Assembly: GCF_009295825.1 (NCBI RefSeq)
Contig: NZ_WHKF01000001.1
Coordinates: 1 to 64,000 of the forward strand
Direction of reading: 5' to 3'
Length of the DNA: 64,000 bases
Source of the DNA: Marinifilum sp. N1E240
GTDB taxonomy: Bacteria; Bacteroidota; Bacteroidia; Bacteroidales; Marinifilaceae
The notes under the pieces: model-generated
What the model saw: only the letters and a program-made list of their open reading frames with translations
Told to the model about the DNA's origin: nothing
Database searches by the model: none
Program-made: the position numbers and the translations under genes
In this document: piece by piece, positions 1-9,751 of the stretch
Layout of the letters: every line of letters starts with the position of its first letter
Position numbering within the stretch: the stretch's first letter is position 1

Positions 1-2
1 TT

Positions 3-467
3 GGAAGCATTGTCAATGACCTGTTGGATGAGAATAATGAAACGGTAATCGTAACGCTATCAAATCCAGTTAATGCGACATTAGGTACAAATACAATTCA
101 TACCTATACCATTAATGATAATGATGCCACACCAAGCGTTGACTTTAACGCAACGAGTTCCAATGGTTCGGAAGCGCTTGCCAGTGCGAATTTACAGGTT
201 GACCTTTCAGCAGCAAGTGGTTTAACGGTAACGGTTGATTATGCTGTATCGGGTACCGCAACAAGTGCTGATTACACTTTGGCAGACGGAACATTGACGC
301 TAACTGCTGGTGATGAGAATAAAAACATTACGATTGCAAGCATCGTCAATGACCTGTTGGATGAGAATAATGAAACGGTAATCGTAACGCTATCAAATCC
401 AGTTAATGCTACATTAGGTACAAATACAATTCATACCTATACCATTAATGACAATGATGCTACACCG
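3..467 (+). repeat. Direct repeat of 333-bp Calx-beta coding unit
   Basis: Bases 3-134 and 336-467 are nearly identical, with only about six differences, mostly silent, over 132 bases. They are offset by exactly 333 bases (111 codons). This is the junction of two tandem Calx-beta units, and more copies probably lie upstream of the window. The near-identity points to recent duplication or gene conversion, and such repeats are prone to assembly collapse. Confidence 0.9.
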
Positions 468-3176
468 ATAATTAGTGAAAGTCAGATTTATTCAATAAAT
501 GAAAGTGTTATTAATAGTACAATTGTTGGAACAGTTTTCGCTTCTGATGCTGACGTCGGAACAATTTTCAGTAACTGGACTATTATAGCAGGTAATGGAG
601 ATGGTATTTTTGCGATTAATTCTGCAAGTGGAGAACTTACTGTCTCAGATAACACGAATTTAGATTTCGAAACAACAGAAATTTACGTTTTGTCGTTAAG
701 TGTAAGCGATGGTTTAAATACGAGTGCCGTTGAAACTGTTAGTATAAGTGTGAATGATATCAATGATAATACACCAGTGATTGCAGCAAATCAAACATTT
801 GGATTGGATGAAAATACTGCAAACCACACAAGTATTGGGACAGTAATGGCTACTGATGGTGATGCTGGAACTACATTTTCTTCCTGGACCATTACAAGTG
901 GTAATGACCTAGGAATTTTTCAGATTGATCCGAATTCTGGTGAAATTACGATTGTGGACAATACAGATCTTGATTTTGAGATGAACCAATCAAACACACT
1001 TGCAATTACAGTGAGTGATGGTGATAATACTAGTCTGTCAGAAAATGTGATGATTAACATCAATGATCTGAATGACAACACTCCGTCCATCACAGCGAAT
1101 CAATCATTCAGGATTGATGAAAACTCTGCAAATAACACAAATCTCGGAACAGTATTGGCTACTGATGGTGATGCTGGAACTACATTTTCTTCCTGGACCA
1201 TTACAAGTGGTAACGATCTTGGAATTTTTCAGATAGATCCAAATTCTGGTGAAATTACCATTGCAGACAATACAGATCTTGATTTTGAGATGAAACAATC
1301 ACATATGCTTGCAATTATAGTGAGTGATGGTGATAATATAAGTTCTACAGAAAGTGTACTTGTTAATATTAATGATTTAAATGACAATAAGCCTGTAATT
1401 GCAGTTTCGCAGAGTTTCACAATAGATGAAAACCTGAACAATGAGAACGTATTTGGAACGATTTCAGCAACAGATACTGATGCAGGAACTTCTTTTTCCA
1501 ATTGGATGATTTTGGATGGCAATACAAACAATGCCTTTGCAATAAATTCGAATAGTGGACAAATATCAGTCAATAATTCTGAAGCATTGGATAGAGAGAT
1601 TACGGAGTCATTTACCCTTCAAGTGATAGTAAGTGATGGAATTCAAACTTCAGAGGTTGAAACAGTGGTGATTCATTTAAATGATTTGAATGATAACAGA
1701 CCAATGATACAAACAGATCAATCGTTCAGCTTAAATGAAAATCCTAATGATAATGCCCCGATCGGAATAATTCTTGTAAATGATGCTGATATTTCCGCAA
1801 CAACTTACCAAAACTGGACGATAATAAATAATCCAGATTTTAGTGGAAATGGAAACAATGCTCTTACAATTGATCCTGTTTCTGGCGAACTAAAAGTCAA
1901 TGATCCTGAAGATTTTGATTGCGAAAATATACAAAGTTTTACTATTAAGCTTAAGGTGTCGGATGGAGTTGATTTTAGTATGGAACAGGATGTTACCATT
2001 AATATTAATGATGTGAATGATATTGCTCCTGTGATTGTGCCTTCTCAAATCTTTCAGATAGAAGAAAATTTAAGCGAAGGAAGTGTTATTGGAACGATCT
2101 TGGCTAGCGATGGAGACTTAACACCTACAAACTTGTTTACATTCACTTGTGCAGATGGTAATATTGGTGATGCATTTGAATTGAATGAGCAGGGAGAGAT
2201 TAGAGTGAAAACCTCTTCTGTTCTTAATCGCGAAGAGATAGAACAATTTGAATTGATTGTTAATGCGAGCGATGGATTCCATATTAGTGATGATGAAACT
2301 ATTGTGATTAAGCTTGAAGATCTTAATGAATATGCTCCTGTAATTACAGCAAATCAGAGTTTTGCTATTGATGAGAATCCTGAATCGGATGCTATTGTAG
2401 GAACTGTTCTGGCAACAGATGAGGATGTAGATCCAGTATTAGGAAACTGGTCGATTACTGGAGGTAATGAGGAAGATATCTTTAAAATGGAAGCTTCAAG
2501 CGGGATGATCATGGTAAAAAGAGAAATCAGATTAGACTATGAGTATCAGAGTACATACCGTTTGAAAATTAGCTTAGATGATGGTAATCAATTGAGTGAG
2601 GAAGAGTATATTACCATTCAACTAAATGATATCAACGAAGCTCCAATTGCCAATGCAGGCGTTGAACAAATGGTTTCAGAAGGAGATATGGTGACTTTAG
2701 ATGGTAGTGCTTCACATGATCCTGAAAATGATGATTTGATTTATACCTGGACCGCTCCAATAGGAATTGAGTTGTCGGATGTAAATGCGATTCAACCTTC
2801 ATTTACTGTTCCGCTTACAGGGGAATCTACTGACTATATCTTCTCTTTGGTAGTTAATGATAGTGAATTTAATTCTGTGAAAGCATATGTAACCATTAAA
2901 GCAGAAATTGCTACCGGAATTGATGATTTGAACCCAGTTGTAGAACGTGTTCAGCTGTATCCGAACCCAACTAAAGGAGCATTTAATTTATTATTGGGAG
3001 AAACTCCCGTTAATGGAGCACTTGTGATTCTAAGTAATAGTAGAGGTCAGGTATTTCTTCAGGAAAAGATGTTTGAGAAAGAAAAGCAATTTCATCCTTC
3101 TTTAGCACCCGGAATGTATCTGATTAAAATTATTTACAAGAACAAAACCAGTGTTCAGAAATTAATAATTCAATAA
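3..3176 (+). CDS. Surface protein with Calx-beta and cadherin repeats and a T9SS sorting domain (5' end outside window)
   Basis: The reading frame is open from the first bases, so the true start lies upstream. Seen in order: the end of one Calx-beta repeat, one complete Calx-beta repeat (period 111 residues), then seven cadherin-like repeats of about 90-100 residues, each beginning near a 'xxQxFxIDEN' motif and ending in 'NDxNDN'. A PKD-like domain follows (GSASHDPENDD), and the last 80 or so residues match a type IX secretion C-terminal domain (VQLYPNPTKGAF, ending in VQKLIIQ). Proteins of this build are exported by T9SS and attached to or released from the cell surface. The acidic DxNDN motifs of cadherin and Calx-beta repeats usually bind calcium. 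A role in adhesion or matrix building is inference. A hairpin terminator follows closely. Confidence 0.93.
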   Translation, partial: GSIVNDLLDENNETVIVTLSNPVNATLGTNTIHTYTINDNDATPSVDFNATSSNGSEALASANLQVDLSAASGLTVTVDYAVSGTATSADYTLADGTLTLTAGDENKNITIASIVNDLLDENNETVIVTLSNPVNATLGTNTIHTYTINDNDATPIISESQIYSINESVINSTIVGTVFASDADVGTIFSNWTIIAGNGDGIFAINSASGELTVSDNTNLDFETTEIYVLSLSVSDGLNTSAVETVSISVNDINDNTPVIAANQTFGLDENTANHTSIGTVMATDGDAGTTFSSWTITSGNDLGIFQIDPNSGEITIVDNTDLDFEMNQSNTLAITVSDGDNTSLSENVMININDLNDNTPSITANQSFRIDENSANNTNLGTVLATDGDAGTTFSSWTITSGNDLGIFQIDPNSGEITIADNTDLDFEMKQSHMLAIIVSDGDNISSTESVLVNINDLNDNKPVIAVSQSFTIDENLNNENVFGTISATDTDAGTSFSNWMILDGNTNNAFAINSNSGQISVNNSEALDREITESFTLQVIVSDGIQTSEVETVVIHLNDLNDNRPMIQTDQSFSLNENPNDNAPIGIILVNDADISATTYQNWTIINNPDFSGNGNNALTIDPVSGELKVNDPEDFDCENIQSFTIKLKVSDGVDFSMEQDVTININDVNDIAPVIVPSQIFQIEENLSEGSVIGTILASDGDLTPTNLFTFTCADGNIGDAFELNEQGEIRVKTSSVLNREEIEQFELIVNASDGFHISDDETIVIKLEDLNEYAPVITANQSFAIDENPESDAIVGTVLATDEDVDPVLGNWSITGGNEEDIFKMEASSGMIMVKREIRLDYEYQSTYRLKISLDDGNQLSEEEYITIQLNDINEAPIANAGVEQMVSEGDMVTLDGSASHDPENDDLIYTWTAPIGIELSDVNAIQPSFTVPLTGESTDYIFSLVVNDSEFNSVKAYVTIKAEIATGIDDLNPVVERVQLYPNPTKGAFNLLLGETPVNGALVILSNSRGQVFLQEKMFEKEKQFHPSLAPGMYLIKIIYKNKTSVQKLIIQ

Positions 3177-3200
3177 GGAATTGAAAATTTTAAAAATTGA

Positions 3201-3230
3201 AACTACCTCTGAAAAGAGGTAGTTTTTTTA
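3201..3230 (+). terminator. Rho-independent terminator of the cadherin protein
   Basis: Ten-base-pair stem AACTACCTCT / AGAGGTAGTT with a GAAA loop, followed by a run of T. It lies 25 bases after the stop codon. Confidence 0.9.
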
Positions 3231-3245
3231 TGCAACAAATTTCCC

Positions 3246-3288
3246 TTGTGTAGAACAATTCTACACAATGTTCTACAATAATCTACAA
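3246..3288. promoter_or_regulatory. Perfect inverted repeat with extra half-sites, candidate operator
   Basis: TTGTGTAGAA-caa-TTCTACACAA (3246-3268) is a perfect 10-3-10 inverted repeat. It is followed by two more half-sites, TTCTACAA (3271-3278) and ATCTACAA (3281-3288), 12 and 10 bases apart. No T-run follows, so it is unlikely to be a terminator. It lies about 215-255 bases upstream of the next gene, which has no clear TAnnTTTG box. The binding protein is unknown, and regulation of the downstream lipoprotein is inference. Confidence 0.45.
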
Positions 3289-3501
3289 AATCATAGCGTT
3301 TAAAATCTGTATGTAGTAGAAAATAAGTTGTAACAAAAAACTTAATCTTTACGTTTACAGCCTGTTAGTTGATCGGTAAGTTATGGTAGGGTAAAAAAGT
3401 ATGATTTCGGTATTTAAATTGTAATACTAACAAAGTGAAAAATTAATCAGATATTTAATCAAACTCAATATGCAATTTGGGAAGATTATCAACTAAAATT
3501 T

Positions 3502-4656
3502 ATGAATATGAAAAGAAACATTGTTGCCGTTGGTATGTTGCTGTTTTTTTCAGTAGCACTTTGGAGTTGTTCAGACTCGGATAGTTCAAACGAACAGGAC
3601 CAAAACTTAAAAGAATCTCTAGAAGTAAAAACTCAAAGTTTAACGCAAGCTGTTGATGATATTTCTGCTTCGAAAGGTTTCGAGCTAATTGCTATGAATG
3701 GATCATCCACAAAAGAAGGTGGAGAAGAGGAATCGGATGATAGATTTTCATTTAATAGAGAAATAGGACTAGCAGATATTGCTGGTATTTACGAGTACAA
3801 TCTTGGAGGTAGTGATGAAGCTACAGAAACAAAGATGTACAATCAACAGGCTTTTACAAGAACCGGAGACAGTGAATTTTTTGTATTTAGCTTGCCACAG
3901 GAGAAAGCAACGAATCCATGGAATTTGTACGAACAAGAAGATGGTGATGCGGAATTAGATAATGATTTTGAGGTAACTGCAACACAATACAACTTATCTA
4001 CAGTATTGAATAATGAAGGGTTTGAGTTTGATTACTTATTGGATGCTGATATCAAAATTGAAGAGGAAGACGCAGGAGAAATTTTTGTTGATTGGAACAT
4101 TTCAAGCAATATGAATTTTGAATATGAATCGGAATTTGGTTTTGGTAATGGATACTCTGTTGGTCATGAATTCATGTTTGGTGAGACTTCTGAATTTTCA
4201 TACAATTTGAAAAAAGATGATGAGGTATTGTACATGGAGGAAGTTGAGTATACACGTGCAACTGGAGAAACAGCAGCAGAATATGAGTATGCTTTAACAA
4301 TAGGAAATATCAAAATTGTTAAAAATTCGAGTAGCGATGATTATATGGTTTATCGCGATGGCAATTTGGAAGAAGGAGCTGTTATTACTATTGTTGAAGA
4401 TGATGGTGAAGCGGAAAACGATGAGGAAGGTGAAGATGTATCGGGTAATGCATTTTGTAGAGGAGCTTTTGATATCAAAATCACTTTTGCAGATGAAACA
4501 GAGGTTATTTTATCTGATTTAATTGGAGAAGATACGCTAGAACAATTAGATGATATTTTCAGTTCAATGCACGATATGTACATTGTCAAAAATTTAATTG
4601 ATGTTGTTGCCAATGAGGTTTATGCTAGTAACATGTCTGGCGATACAGAAGAATAA
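3502..4656 (+). CDS. Hypothetical acidic lipoprotein
   Basis: 384 residues. The N-terminus is a lipoprotein signal (basic MNMKR, hydrophobic core, lipobox LWSC with Cys23). The mature protein is very acidic (many D and E, with a DDGEAENDEEGEDV stretch near residue 300) and rich in alternating aromatic and polar residues, consistent with a beta-rich outer-membrane-anchored protein. No family was recognised. ATG at 3502 or at 3508 (MKRN) could be the start. It is a single gene with its own terminator. The name and function are unknown. Confidence 0.85.
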   Translation: MNMKRNIVAVGMLLFFSVALWSCSDSDSSNEQDQNLKESLEVKTQSLTQAVDDISASKGFELIAMNGSSTKEGGEEESDDRFSFNREIGLADIAGIYEYNLGGSDEATETKMYNQQAFTRTGDSEFFVFSLPQEKATNPWNLYEQEDGDAELDNDFEVTATQYNLSTVLNNEGFEFDYLLDADIKIEEEDAGEIFVDWNISSNMNFEYESEFGFGNGYSVGHEFMFGETSEFSYNLKKDDEVLYMEEVEYTRATGETAAEYEYALTIGNIKIVKNSSSDDYMVYRDGNLEEGAVITIVEDDGEAENDEEGEDVSGNAFCRGAFDIKITFADETEVILSDLIGEDTLEQLDDIFSSMHDMYIVKNLIDVVANEVYASNMSGDTEE

Positions 4657-4682
4657 AATTAGCTAAATACAGATACAGATTG

Positions 4683-4707
4683 AATCCGTCCTATGGGCGG
4701 ATTTTTT
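4683..4707 (+). terminator. Terminator of the acidic lipoprotein gene
   Basis: Nine-pair stem AATCCGTCC / GGGCGGATT (one T-G pair) with a TAT loop and six T, 26 bases after the stop codon. Confidence 0.85.
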
Positions 4708-4756
4708 GTGCCTCAATTTCTATACTTCAACAGTTTTAAGTATCATTACTGTTACA

Positions 4757-5209
4757 ATGATTAGAAAATTGTTCATCAGTATATTAATTCTGGGTTTTGG
4801 GTTTGTATCCGAAGCTAAAGATAGAGAGAATACTTTCGAAAAGGGAACAGCCAGCTTTTATTCCGATTGGTTTCAGGGAAGAAGAACTGCATCAGGTGCG
4901 ATATTTCATCAAAATCAATTCACAGCAGCTCATAAGAGCCTTCCTTTTGGAACTTGGGTGAAAGTGATCAATTTACAAAACAAACGCTCTGTAATCGTCT
5001 GTATAAACGATAGAGGACCTTTCGTTAAAGGGAGAATCATCGATTTATCAAAGTCAGCAGCCAAAGAAATTGGTAATCTTACTGATGGAATTTTTAAAGT
5101 TCACATTCTGATCTATCAAAAAGATACCACTTACATTCAAACCCAAAAAAAGAGCGTCACCCTTAGGCAACGCTCTACATATTTGGATTTCAGTCTAATT
5201 AATCCTTAA
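4757..5209 (+). CDS. RlpA-like double-psi beta-barrel protein
   Basis: 150 residues from ATG 4757, chosen because [16 protein letters not shown] starts a clean signal peptide. The longer frame from 4706 would begin inside the preceding terminator. The mature part matches the RlpA/DPBB family: [31 protein letters not shown] and [16 protein letters not shown] are the family's characteristic segments, including the D of 'NDRGPF'. RlpA proteins act in the envelope on peptidoglycan, in some species as lytic transglycosylases; activity here is not proven. There is no SPOR domain. The last 25 or so residues are encoded by the terminator of the convergent sdhB gene and look non-functional. Its stop overlaps the sdhB stop region by 11 bases. 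Confidence 0.85.
   Translation: MIRKLFISILILGFGFVSEAKDRENTFEKGTASFYSDWFQGRRTASGAIFHQNQFTAAHKSLPFGTWVKVINLQNKRSVIVCINDRGPFVKGRIIDLSKSAAKEIGNLTDGIFKVHILIYQKDTTYIQTQKKSVTLRQRSTYLDFSLINP
5144..5176 (-). terminator. Terminator of the sdhCAB operon
   Basis: Stem AGAGCGT (5151-5157) / ACGCTCT (5170-5176), extended by two G-C pairs inside, followed on the minus strand by seven T (5144-5150). It lies within the 3' coding end of the convergent RlpA-like gene. Confidence 0.85.
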
Positions 5210-5960
5210 TTTTTGCTGATAAGAACTCACGGTTCAAACGAGCGATATTAGCGATAGAAATTCCCTTAGGACATTCTACCTCACAAGCTCCGGTATTTGT
5301 ACAGTTACCGAATCCCATTTCGTCCATTTTAGCAACCATGTTCTTCGCACGACGAGAAGCCTCAACACGACCCTGAGGAAGTTTAGCAAGGTGAGATACC
5401 TTAGCTGAAACGAACAACATTGCCGATGAGTTTTTACAAGTCGCAACACAAGCACCACAACCAATACAAGCAGCAGCATCCATAGCTTCCTCAGCATCAT
5501 CCTGAGAAATAGGAATAGCGTTACCATCAGGTACACCACCAGTATTTACAGAAATATATCCTCCTGATTGTAAGATTTTCTCGAAAGCAGTACGATCTAC
5601 GATCAAGTCTTTGATTACTGGAAATGCTCCAGCTCTCCATGGCTCGATAGTAATGGTTTCACCTTCAGAGAATTTACGCATGTGCAACTGACATGTAGTG
5701 ATATCATCATCTGGTCCGTGAGCACGTCCGTTGATGAACAAGCTACACATTCCGCAGATACCTTCTCTACAGTCGTGATCAAATGCGATTGGTTCAGAAC
5801 CACCGTCAATTAATTCTTCATTTAAGATGTCAAGCATCTCCAAGAATGAAGTTCCGGTAGAAATATTATTGATTTTATAGGTCTCAAATTTACCTTGGGC
5901 TTTGGCATTCTTTTGACGCCAAACCTTTATCGTTAATTCTTTTAATATCTTGTCTGCCAT
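5199..5960 (-). CDS. sdhB: Succinate dehydrogenase/fumarate reductase iron-sulfur subunit
   Basis: 253 residues. The N-terminal plant-type ferredoxin domain binds a 2Fe-2S cluster through CREGICGMC (C64, C69, C72) and a later Cys near residue 90. The C-terminal domain carries [11 protein letters not shown] and [15 protein letters not shown] for the 4Fe-4S and 3Fe-4S clusters. The subunit carries electrons between the FAD of subunit A and quinone at membrane subunit C, at the inner face of the cytoplasmic membrane. It is the last gene of sdhC-sdhA-sdhB, three bases after sdhA. In Bacteroidota the same complex often runs as a fumarate reductase, and sequence alone does not settle the direction. 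Confidence 0.97.
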   Translation of the reverse strand: MADKILKELTIKVWRQKNAKAQGKFETYKINNISTGTSFLEMLDILNEELIDGGSEPIAFDHDCREGICGMCSLFINGRAHGPDDDITTCQLHMRKFSEGETITIEPWRAGAFPVIKDLIVDRTAFEKILQSGGYISVNTGGVPDGNAIPISQDDAEEAMDAAACIGCGACVATCKNSSAMLFVSAKVSHLAKLPQGRVEASRRAKNMVAKMDEMGFGNCTNTGACEVECPKGISIANIARLNREFLSAKIKD

Positions 5961-5963
5961 AGC

Positions 5964-7904
5964 TTACTTGTATGAGCGTTGAGTTAATTCCACATTTTCA
6001 AAAACAAGCTCTTCTTTATGTAATTTAGGTTCTTTTCCTTCACCTTGGTATTCCCAAGCTGATACATATAAGAAGTTTTCGTCATCACGTTTTGCTTCAC
6101 CATCTTCAGTAGTTGATTCTTCGCGATAGTGACCACCACATGATTCGTTACGGTTCAGTGCATCACGAGCCATCAATTCACCTAAATCTAGGAAATCTTC
6201 AACACGACCTGCTTTTTCCAACTCAATATTCATTGCGTCGTAATCTCCAGGGATACGAAGATCTTTGTAGAAATCTTCACGAATCTTCTGAATTTCTGTG
6301 ATAGCAAATTTCAGACCTTCTTCGTTACGAGCCATTCCTACGTAATCCCACATGATGTTACCCAAACGCTTGTGGAATGAGTCAACAGACTTGCTTCCTT
6401 TGATATTATACAAACGAGACATACGATCAGAAACCGCTTTTTCCTTCTTAACGAATTCAGCGTGGTTCATGTCGATACGTGGAGTTTGAATCTCATCAGC
6501 TAAGTAATCACCAATTGTGTATGGCAATACGAAGTATCCATCAGCTAAACCTTGCATCAAAGCAGATGCACCCAAACGGTTAGCACCGTGATCAGAGAAG
6601 TTAGCTTCACCAATAGCATACAATCCAGGGATGTTAGTCATCAAGTTGTAATCAACCCAAGTACCACCCATTGAATAGTGAATTGCAGGATAAATCATCA
6701 TTGGCTCATTGTATGGATCTGCAGCTGTAATTTTTTCATACATCTGGAACAAGTTACCATAGCGAGCTTCAATAACATCCTGACCTAATCTTTCGATAGA
6801 ATATTTAAAGTCAAGGTATACCGCTTTACCAGTTTCGTTTACACCGAAACCTGCATCACATCTTTCCTTTGCAGCACGAGAAGCAACGTCACGAGGAACC
6901 AAGTTACCATACGATGGATATCTTCTTTCCAAGTAGAAATCGCGATCTTCATCTTTGATGTCGTTAGCAGTGATTTCACCTTTTTGCAATTTAATTGCGT
7001 CTTCTTTTTTCTTAGGAACCCAAACACGACCATCGTTACGTAATGACTCAGACATCAAAGTCAACTTAGACTGCTGCTCACCGTGAACAGGAATACAAGT
7101 TGGGTGAATCTGAACGTAGCAAGGGTTTGCGAAGTAAGCACCATTTTTATATGCTTGCCAAGCAGCACCACCGTTACAACCCATAGCATTGGTAGACAAG
7201 AAGAATACGTTACCGTAACCACCTGTTGCAATTACTACAGCATGAGCACCGTGACGTTCGATCTCACCAGTAACCAAGTTACGGGTAATGATACCACGAG
7301 CTTTTCCGTCAACAATAACAAGATCTAATAACTCGTTACGTTCGTGCATTTCAATTTTTCCCTGTCCGATCATACGATTCATAGAAGCGTAACAACCTAA
7401 CAACAACTGCTGTCCGGTTTGACCACGGGCATAAAAAGTACGGCTTACCAATACACCACCGAATGAACGGTTAGATAATGTTCCACCATATTCGCGTGCA
7501 AAAGGTACACCTTGAGCAACACATTGGTCGATGATATCACCACTTACTTCTGACAAACGATGAACGTTTGCCTCACGAGCACGGTAATCACCACCTTTAA
7601 TAGTATCGTAGAATAAACGATGAATTGAATCGTTATCGTTCTGATAATTCTTAGCAGCGTTAATACCACCCTGAGCAGCAATAGAGTGAGCTCTACGACC
7701 TGAATCCTGGTAGCAAAATGCTTTTACGTTGTATCCCATCTCCGCTAAAGAAGCAGCAGCAGATCCACCAGCTAAACCGGTTCCTACAACGATAATATCT
7801 AATTTTCTTTTATTCGCAGGACTTACTACTTTGATAGCAGCTTTGTGTTTCGACCACTTATCAGCTAATGGTCCAGCTGGAATTTTTGAATTTAATACTG
7901 TCAT
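5964..7904 (-). CDS. sdhA: Succinate dehydrogenase/fumarate reductase flavoprotein subunit
   Basis: 646 residues from ATG 7904 (MTVLNSKIP); an ATG seven codons upstream adds nothing conserved. The Rossmann motif is [11 protein letters not shown] (about 41-51). [11 protein letters not shown] contains His73, the expected site of covalent FAD attachment. [22 protein letters not shown] and the [13 protein letters not shown] segment are active-site and FAD-binding blocks. The protein oxidises succinate or reduces fumarate on the cytoplasmic side of the membrane complex. It follows sdhC by 21 bases, with AAAAAGG just upstream of the start. The length fits the B-type Bacteroidota enzyme. Confidence 0.97.
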   Translation of the reverse strand: MTVLNSKIPAGPLADKWSKHKAAIKVVSPANKRKLDIIVVGTGLAGGSAAASLAEMGYNVKAFCYQDSGRRAHSIAAQGGINAAKNYQNDNDSIHRLFYDTIKGGDYRAREANVHRLSEVSGDIIDQCVAQGVPFAREYGGTLSNRSFGGVLVSRTFYARGQTGQQLLLGCYASMNRMIGQGKIEMHERNELLDLVIVDGKARGIITRNLVTGEIERHGAHAVVIATGGYGNVFFLSTNAMGCNGGAAWQAYKNGAYFANPCYVQIHPTCIPVHGEQQSKLTLMSESLRNDGRVWVPKKKEDAIKLQKGEITANDIKDEDRDFYLERRYPSYGNLVPRDVASRAAKERCDAGFGVNETGKAVYLDFKYSIERLGQDVIEARYGNLFQMYEKITAADPYNEPMMIYPAIHYSMGGTWVDYNLMTNIPGLYAIGEANFSDHGANRLGASALMQGLADGYFVLPYTIGDYLADEIQTPRIDMNHAEFVKKEKAVSDRMSRLYNIKGSKSVDSFHKRLGNIMWDYVGMARNEEGLKFAITEIQKIREDFYKDLRIPGDYDAMNIELEKAGRVEDFLDLGELMARDALNRNESCGGHYREESTTEDGEAKRDDENFLYVSAWEYQGEGKEPKLHKEELVFENVELTQRSYK

Positions 7905-7925
7905 AACCTTTTTAATTATTAACAA

Positions 7926-8582
7926 TTAAGCAAAAAAGTGTAGGTACAAAGGAATAATGGTAAATCCGGCAGCAACAAAAATTGCGTAGAAATAACCCAC
8001 TTTTTCAAGACGAGCTCTCCAGATGCTGTTACTCATTCCGATTGATTGGAATGATGACCAGAAACCATGTGCTAAGTGAAGACCTAATAAAATAGCTCCC
8101 ACTACATAAAGTCCGGTGTAAACCAGTCCCATTGAACCATTAGTAAAAAGGCTTTTTACCAATTGATAATCATCATGTACGTTTCCTTGAATCTGAATTG
8201 GTACAAAGAAATGCATCAAGTGCATAACGATGAAAACCAATACAAGACCACCCAAAACAAACATGTTTCGTGAAGACCAAGTACTACTGTTACCCAAGTT
8301 TTGAGTAGCATACTTTTGTGGACGAGCCTTTTGGTTTTTAAGTGTTAAAATTATCGCATAAATGATATGGATAATGAAACCACCAAACAAAACTGGCTGT
8401 AATCCGAAGCGAATGACTGGCATTGCCATAAAGTGCGCTCCCGCATTGAATAACTCTCCTGTACTGTCAAACATCAAGAAAGAGTTCAATATCAGGTGCA
8501 CTAAAATAAATAGTACAAGAAAAAGACCTGATAAACTCATTACCAACTTCTTCCCAATAGATGAACTTAAAACACTGCTCAT
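7926..8582 (-). CDS. sdhC: Succinate dehydrogenase cytochrome b subunit
   Basis: 218 residues with five predicted membrane helices and several conserved His residues in helices (LVLFILVHLILN, FIIHIIYAI, IVMHLMHFF, LHLAHGFW), as expected for the di-haem cytochrome b558 anchor of B-type succinate:quinone oxidoreductases. It anchors SdhAB and handles quinone. As is normal for this type, there is no separate sdhD. First gene of the operon, with a well-formed promoter about 55-85 bases upstream. Confidence 0.95.
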   Translation of the reverse strand: MSSVLSSSIGKKLVMSLSGLFLVLFILVHLILNSFLMFDSTGELFNAGAHFMAMPVIRFGLQPVLFGGFIIHIIYAIILTLKNQKARPQKYATQNLGNSSTWSSRNMFVLGGLVLVFIVMHLMHFFVPIQIQGNVHDDYQLVKSLFTNGSMGLVYTGLYVVGAILLGLHLAHGFWSSFQSIGMSNSIWRARLEKVGYFYAIFVAAGFTIIPLYLHFFA

Positions 8583-8636
8583 AAGTTTAAAGATTTAATT
8601 AGACTGTTTATTATAAACTTAACTCTATAATCAACG

Positions 8637-8667
8637 CAAATGTAGATGCTCCCTAATCCTGAAACAA
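8637..8667 (-). promoter_or_regulatory. Promoter of sdhCAB
   Basis: On the minus strand, TTG (8665-8667), 20 bases, then TACATTTG (8637-8644), a full match to the Bacteroidota TTG-N20-TAnnTTTG pattern. The expected RNA start is near 8630, giving a leader of about 48 bases. The rest of the 8583-8942 gap shows no gene and no clear promoter for the divergent hydrolase. Confidence 0.8.
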
Positions 8668-8942
8668 TATTTAGGAACATATATAATTTATTTAGATTGA
8701 TTCTATGTCAATCCTATATTTCAGATCCTTAGATTTTTACTAATATAAAGCTAGTTATAAATCTAACTACAAACCAATTAGAGAATAAATTCCTTAATGG
8801 TTTTTCTGAAAGCATCGCAATTTATTAAATATTTGTATGTTATAGAACAAGCTTTTGAGATATTGTTTTAATTTAGAATGCTGAAGTAATAAACCAACAG
8901 TTTGCAATCGAAATTCACCCTAAAATAAAGGCTTTTACATAC

Positions 8943-9743
8943 ATGAGTAAGATTGATCAATATTTAGAATTAGATAATTATAGTCTTCGATTTAGAGATA
9001 AAGGAAAAGGAAATACCGTTTTACTCTTACACGGATACCTTGAATCAATCGAAACATTCGAAACATTTGCCAATGATTTATCAAGATTGGCGCGTGTAAT
9101 AACTGTCGATCTTCCAGGTCATGGTTTATCGGAATTAAAGACTGAAAAATGTAGCGTTGATGATATGGCTGATGCCGTTGATGCTTTGGCATCACATCTT
9201 AAGTTAGAAAAGATAAATATTGCTGGTCACTCTATGGGTGGTTATGTAGCTTTGGCTTATGCGGATAAATATGTGGAAAAGTTGGAGAGTTTCTGTTTGT
9301 TTCATTCTTCACCCAATCCTGATACAGAAGAGAAAAAAGCAAATAGAAAAAAAGAAATTGCATTGGTTCGTAAAGGTAAAAAGGAACTGATTTGTAAAAC
9401 GAGTATCCCGAATACCTTCTCGAATCGCAATTTAGATAAGTTTGCACACGAAATTGACAGAATTACTGAAATAGCCTGCAAAACTTCTGATAAAGGTATT
9501 ATTGCAGCTTTGGAAGCAATGATGGATAGACCAGACCGAAATCATGTAGTTAAAGCTTTGGATATGCCTAAAGTGAGTATCATCGGGAAGATGGATAATT
9601 TTATTCCTTTTCAGGTAGCGGGACAAATAGCAAAGGAGAATAACTTAACTCCTTTTGTATTGCAAACTTCAGGTCACATGGGCTTTATTGAGCAGCGTCA
9701 GGAATGTTTACGGGAGATTTTTAGAATAATTTACGAATGCTAG
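8943..9743 (+). CDS. Alpha/beta-fold hydrolase
   Basis: 266 residues, no signal peptide, so cytoplasmic. LLLHGYLES is the oxyanion-hole HG segment, GHSMGG is the nucleophile elbow (catalytic Ser near residue 96), and TSGHMGFIEQ supplies the catalytic His near the C-terminus. An acid residue probably lies in the IGKMDNFIP region (residues 217-225). The family includes esterases, C-C hydrolases and haloperoxidase-like enzymes; the substrate cannot be read from sequence. It stands alone, divergent from sdhC. Confidence 0.9.
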   Translation: MSKIDQYLELDNYSLRFRDKGKGNTVLLLHGYLESIETFETFANDLSRLARVITVDLPGHGLSELKTEKCSVDDMADAVDALASHLKLEKINIAGHSMGGYVALAYADKYVEKLESFCLFHSSPNPDTEEKKANRKKEIALVRKGKKELICKTSIPNTFSNRNLDKFAHEIDRITEIACKTSDKGIIAALEAMMDRPDRNHVVKALDMPKVSIIGKMDNFIPFQVAGQIAKENNLTPFVLQTSGHMGFIEQRQECLREIFRIIYEC

Positions 9744-9751
9744 TCTTATAT

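Noticed and set aside
4706-4756. Upstream start of the RlpA-like gene
   Set aside because: It would begin inside the T-run of the previous terminator and destroy the signal-peptide layout.
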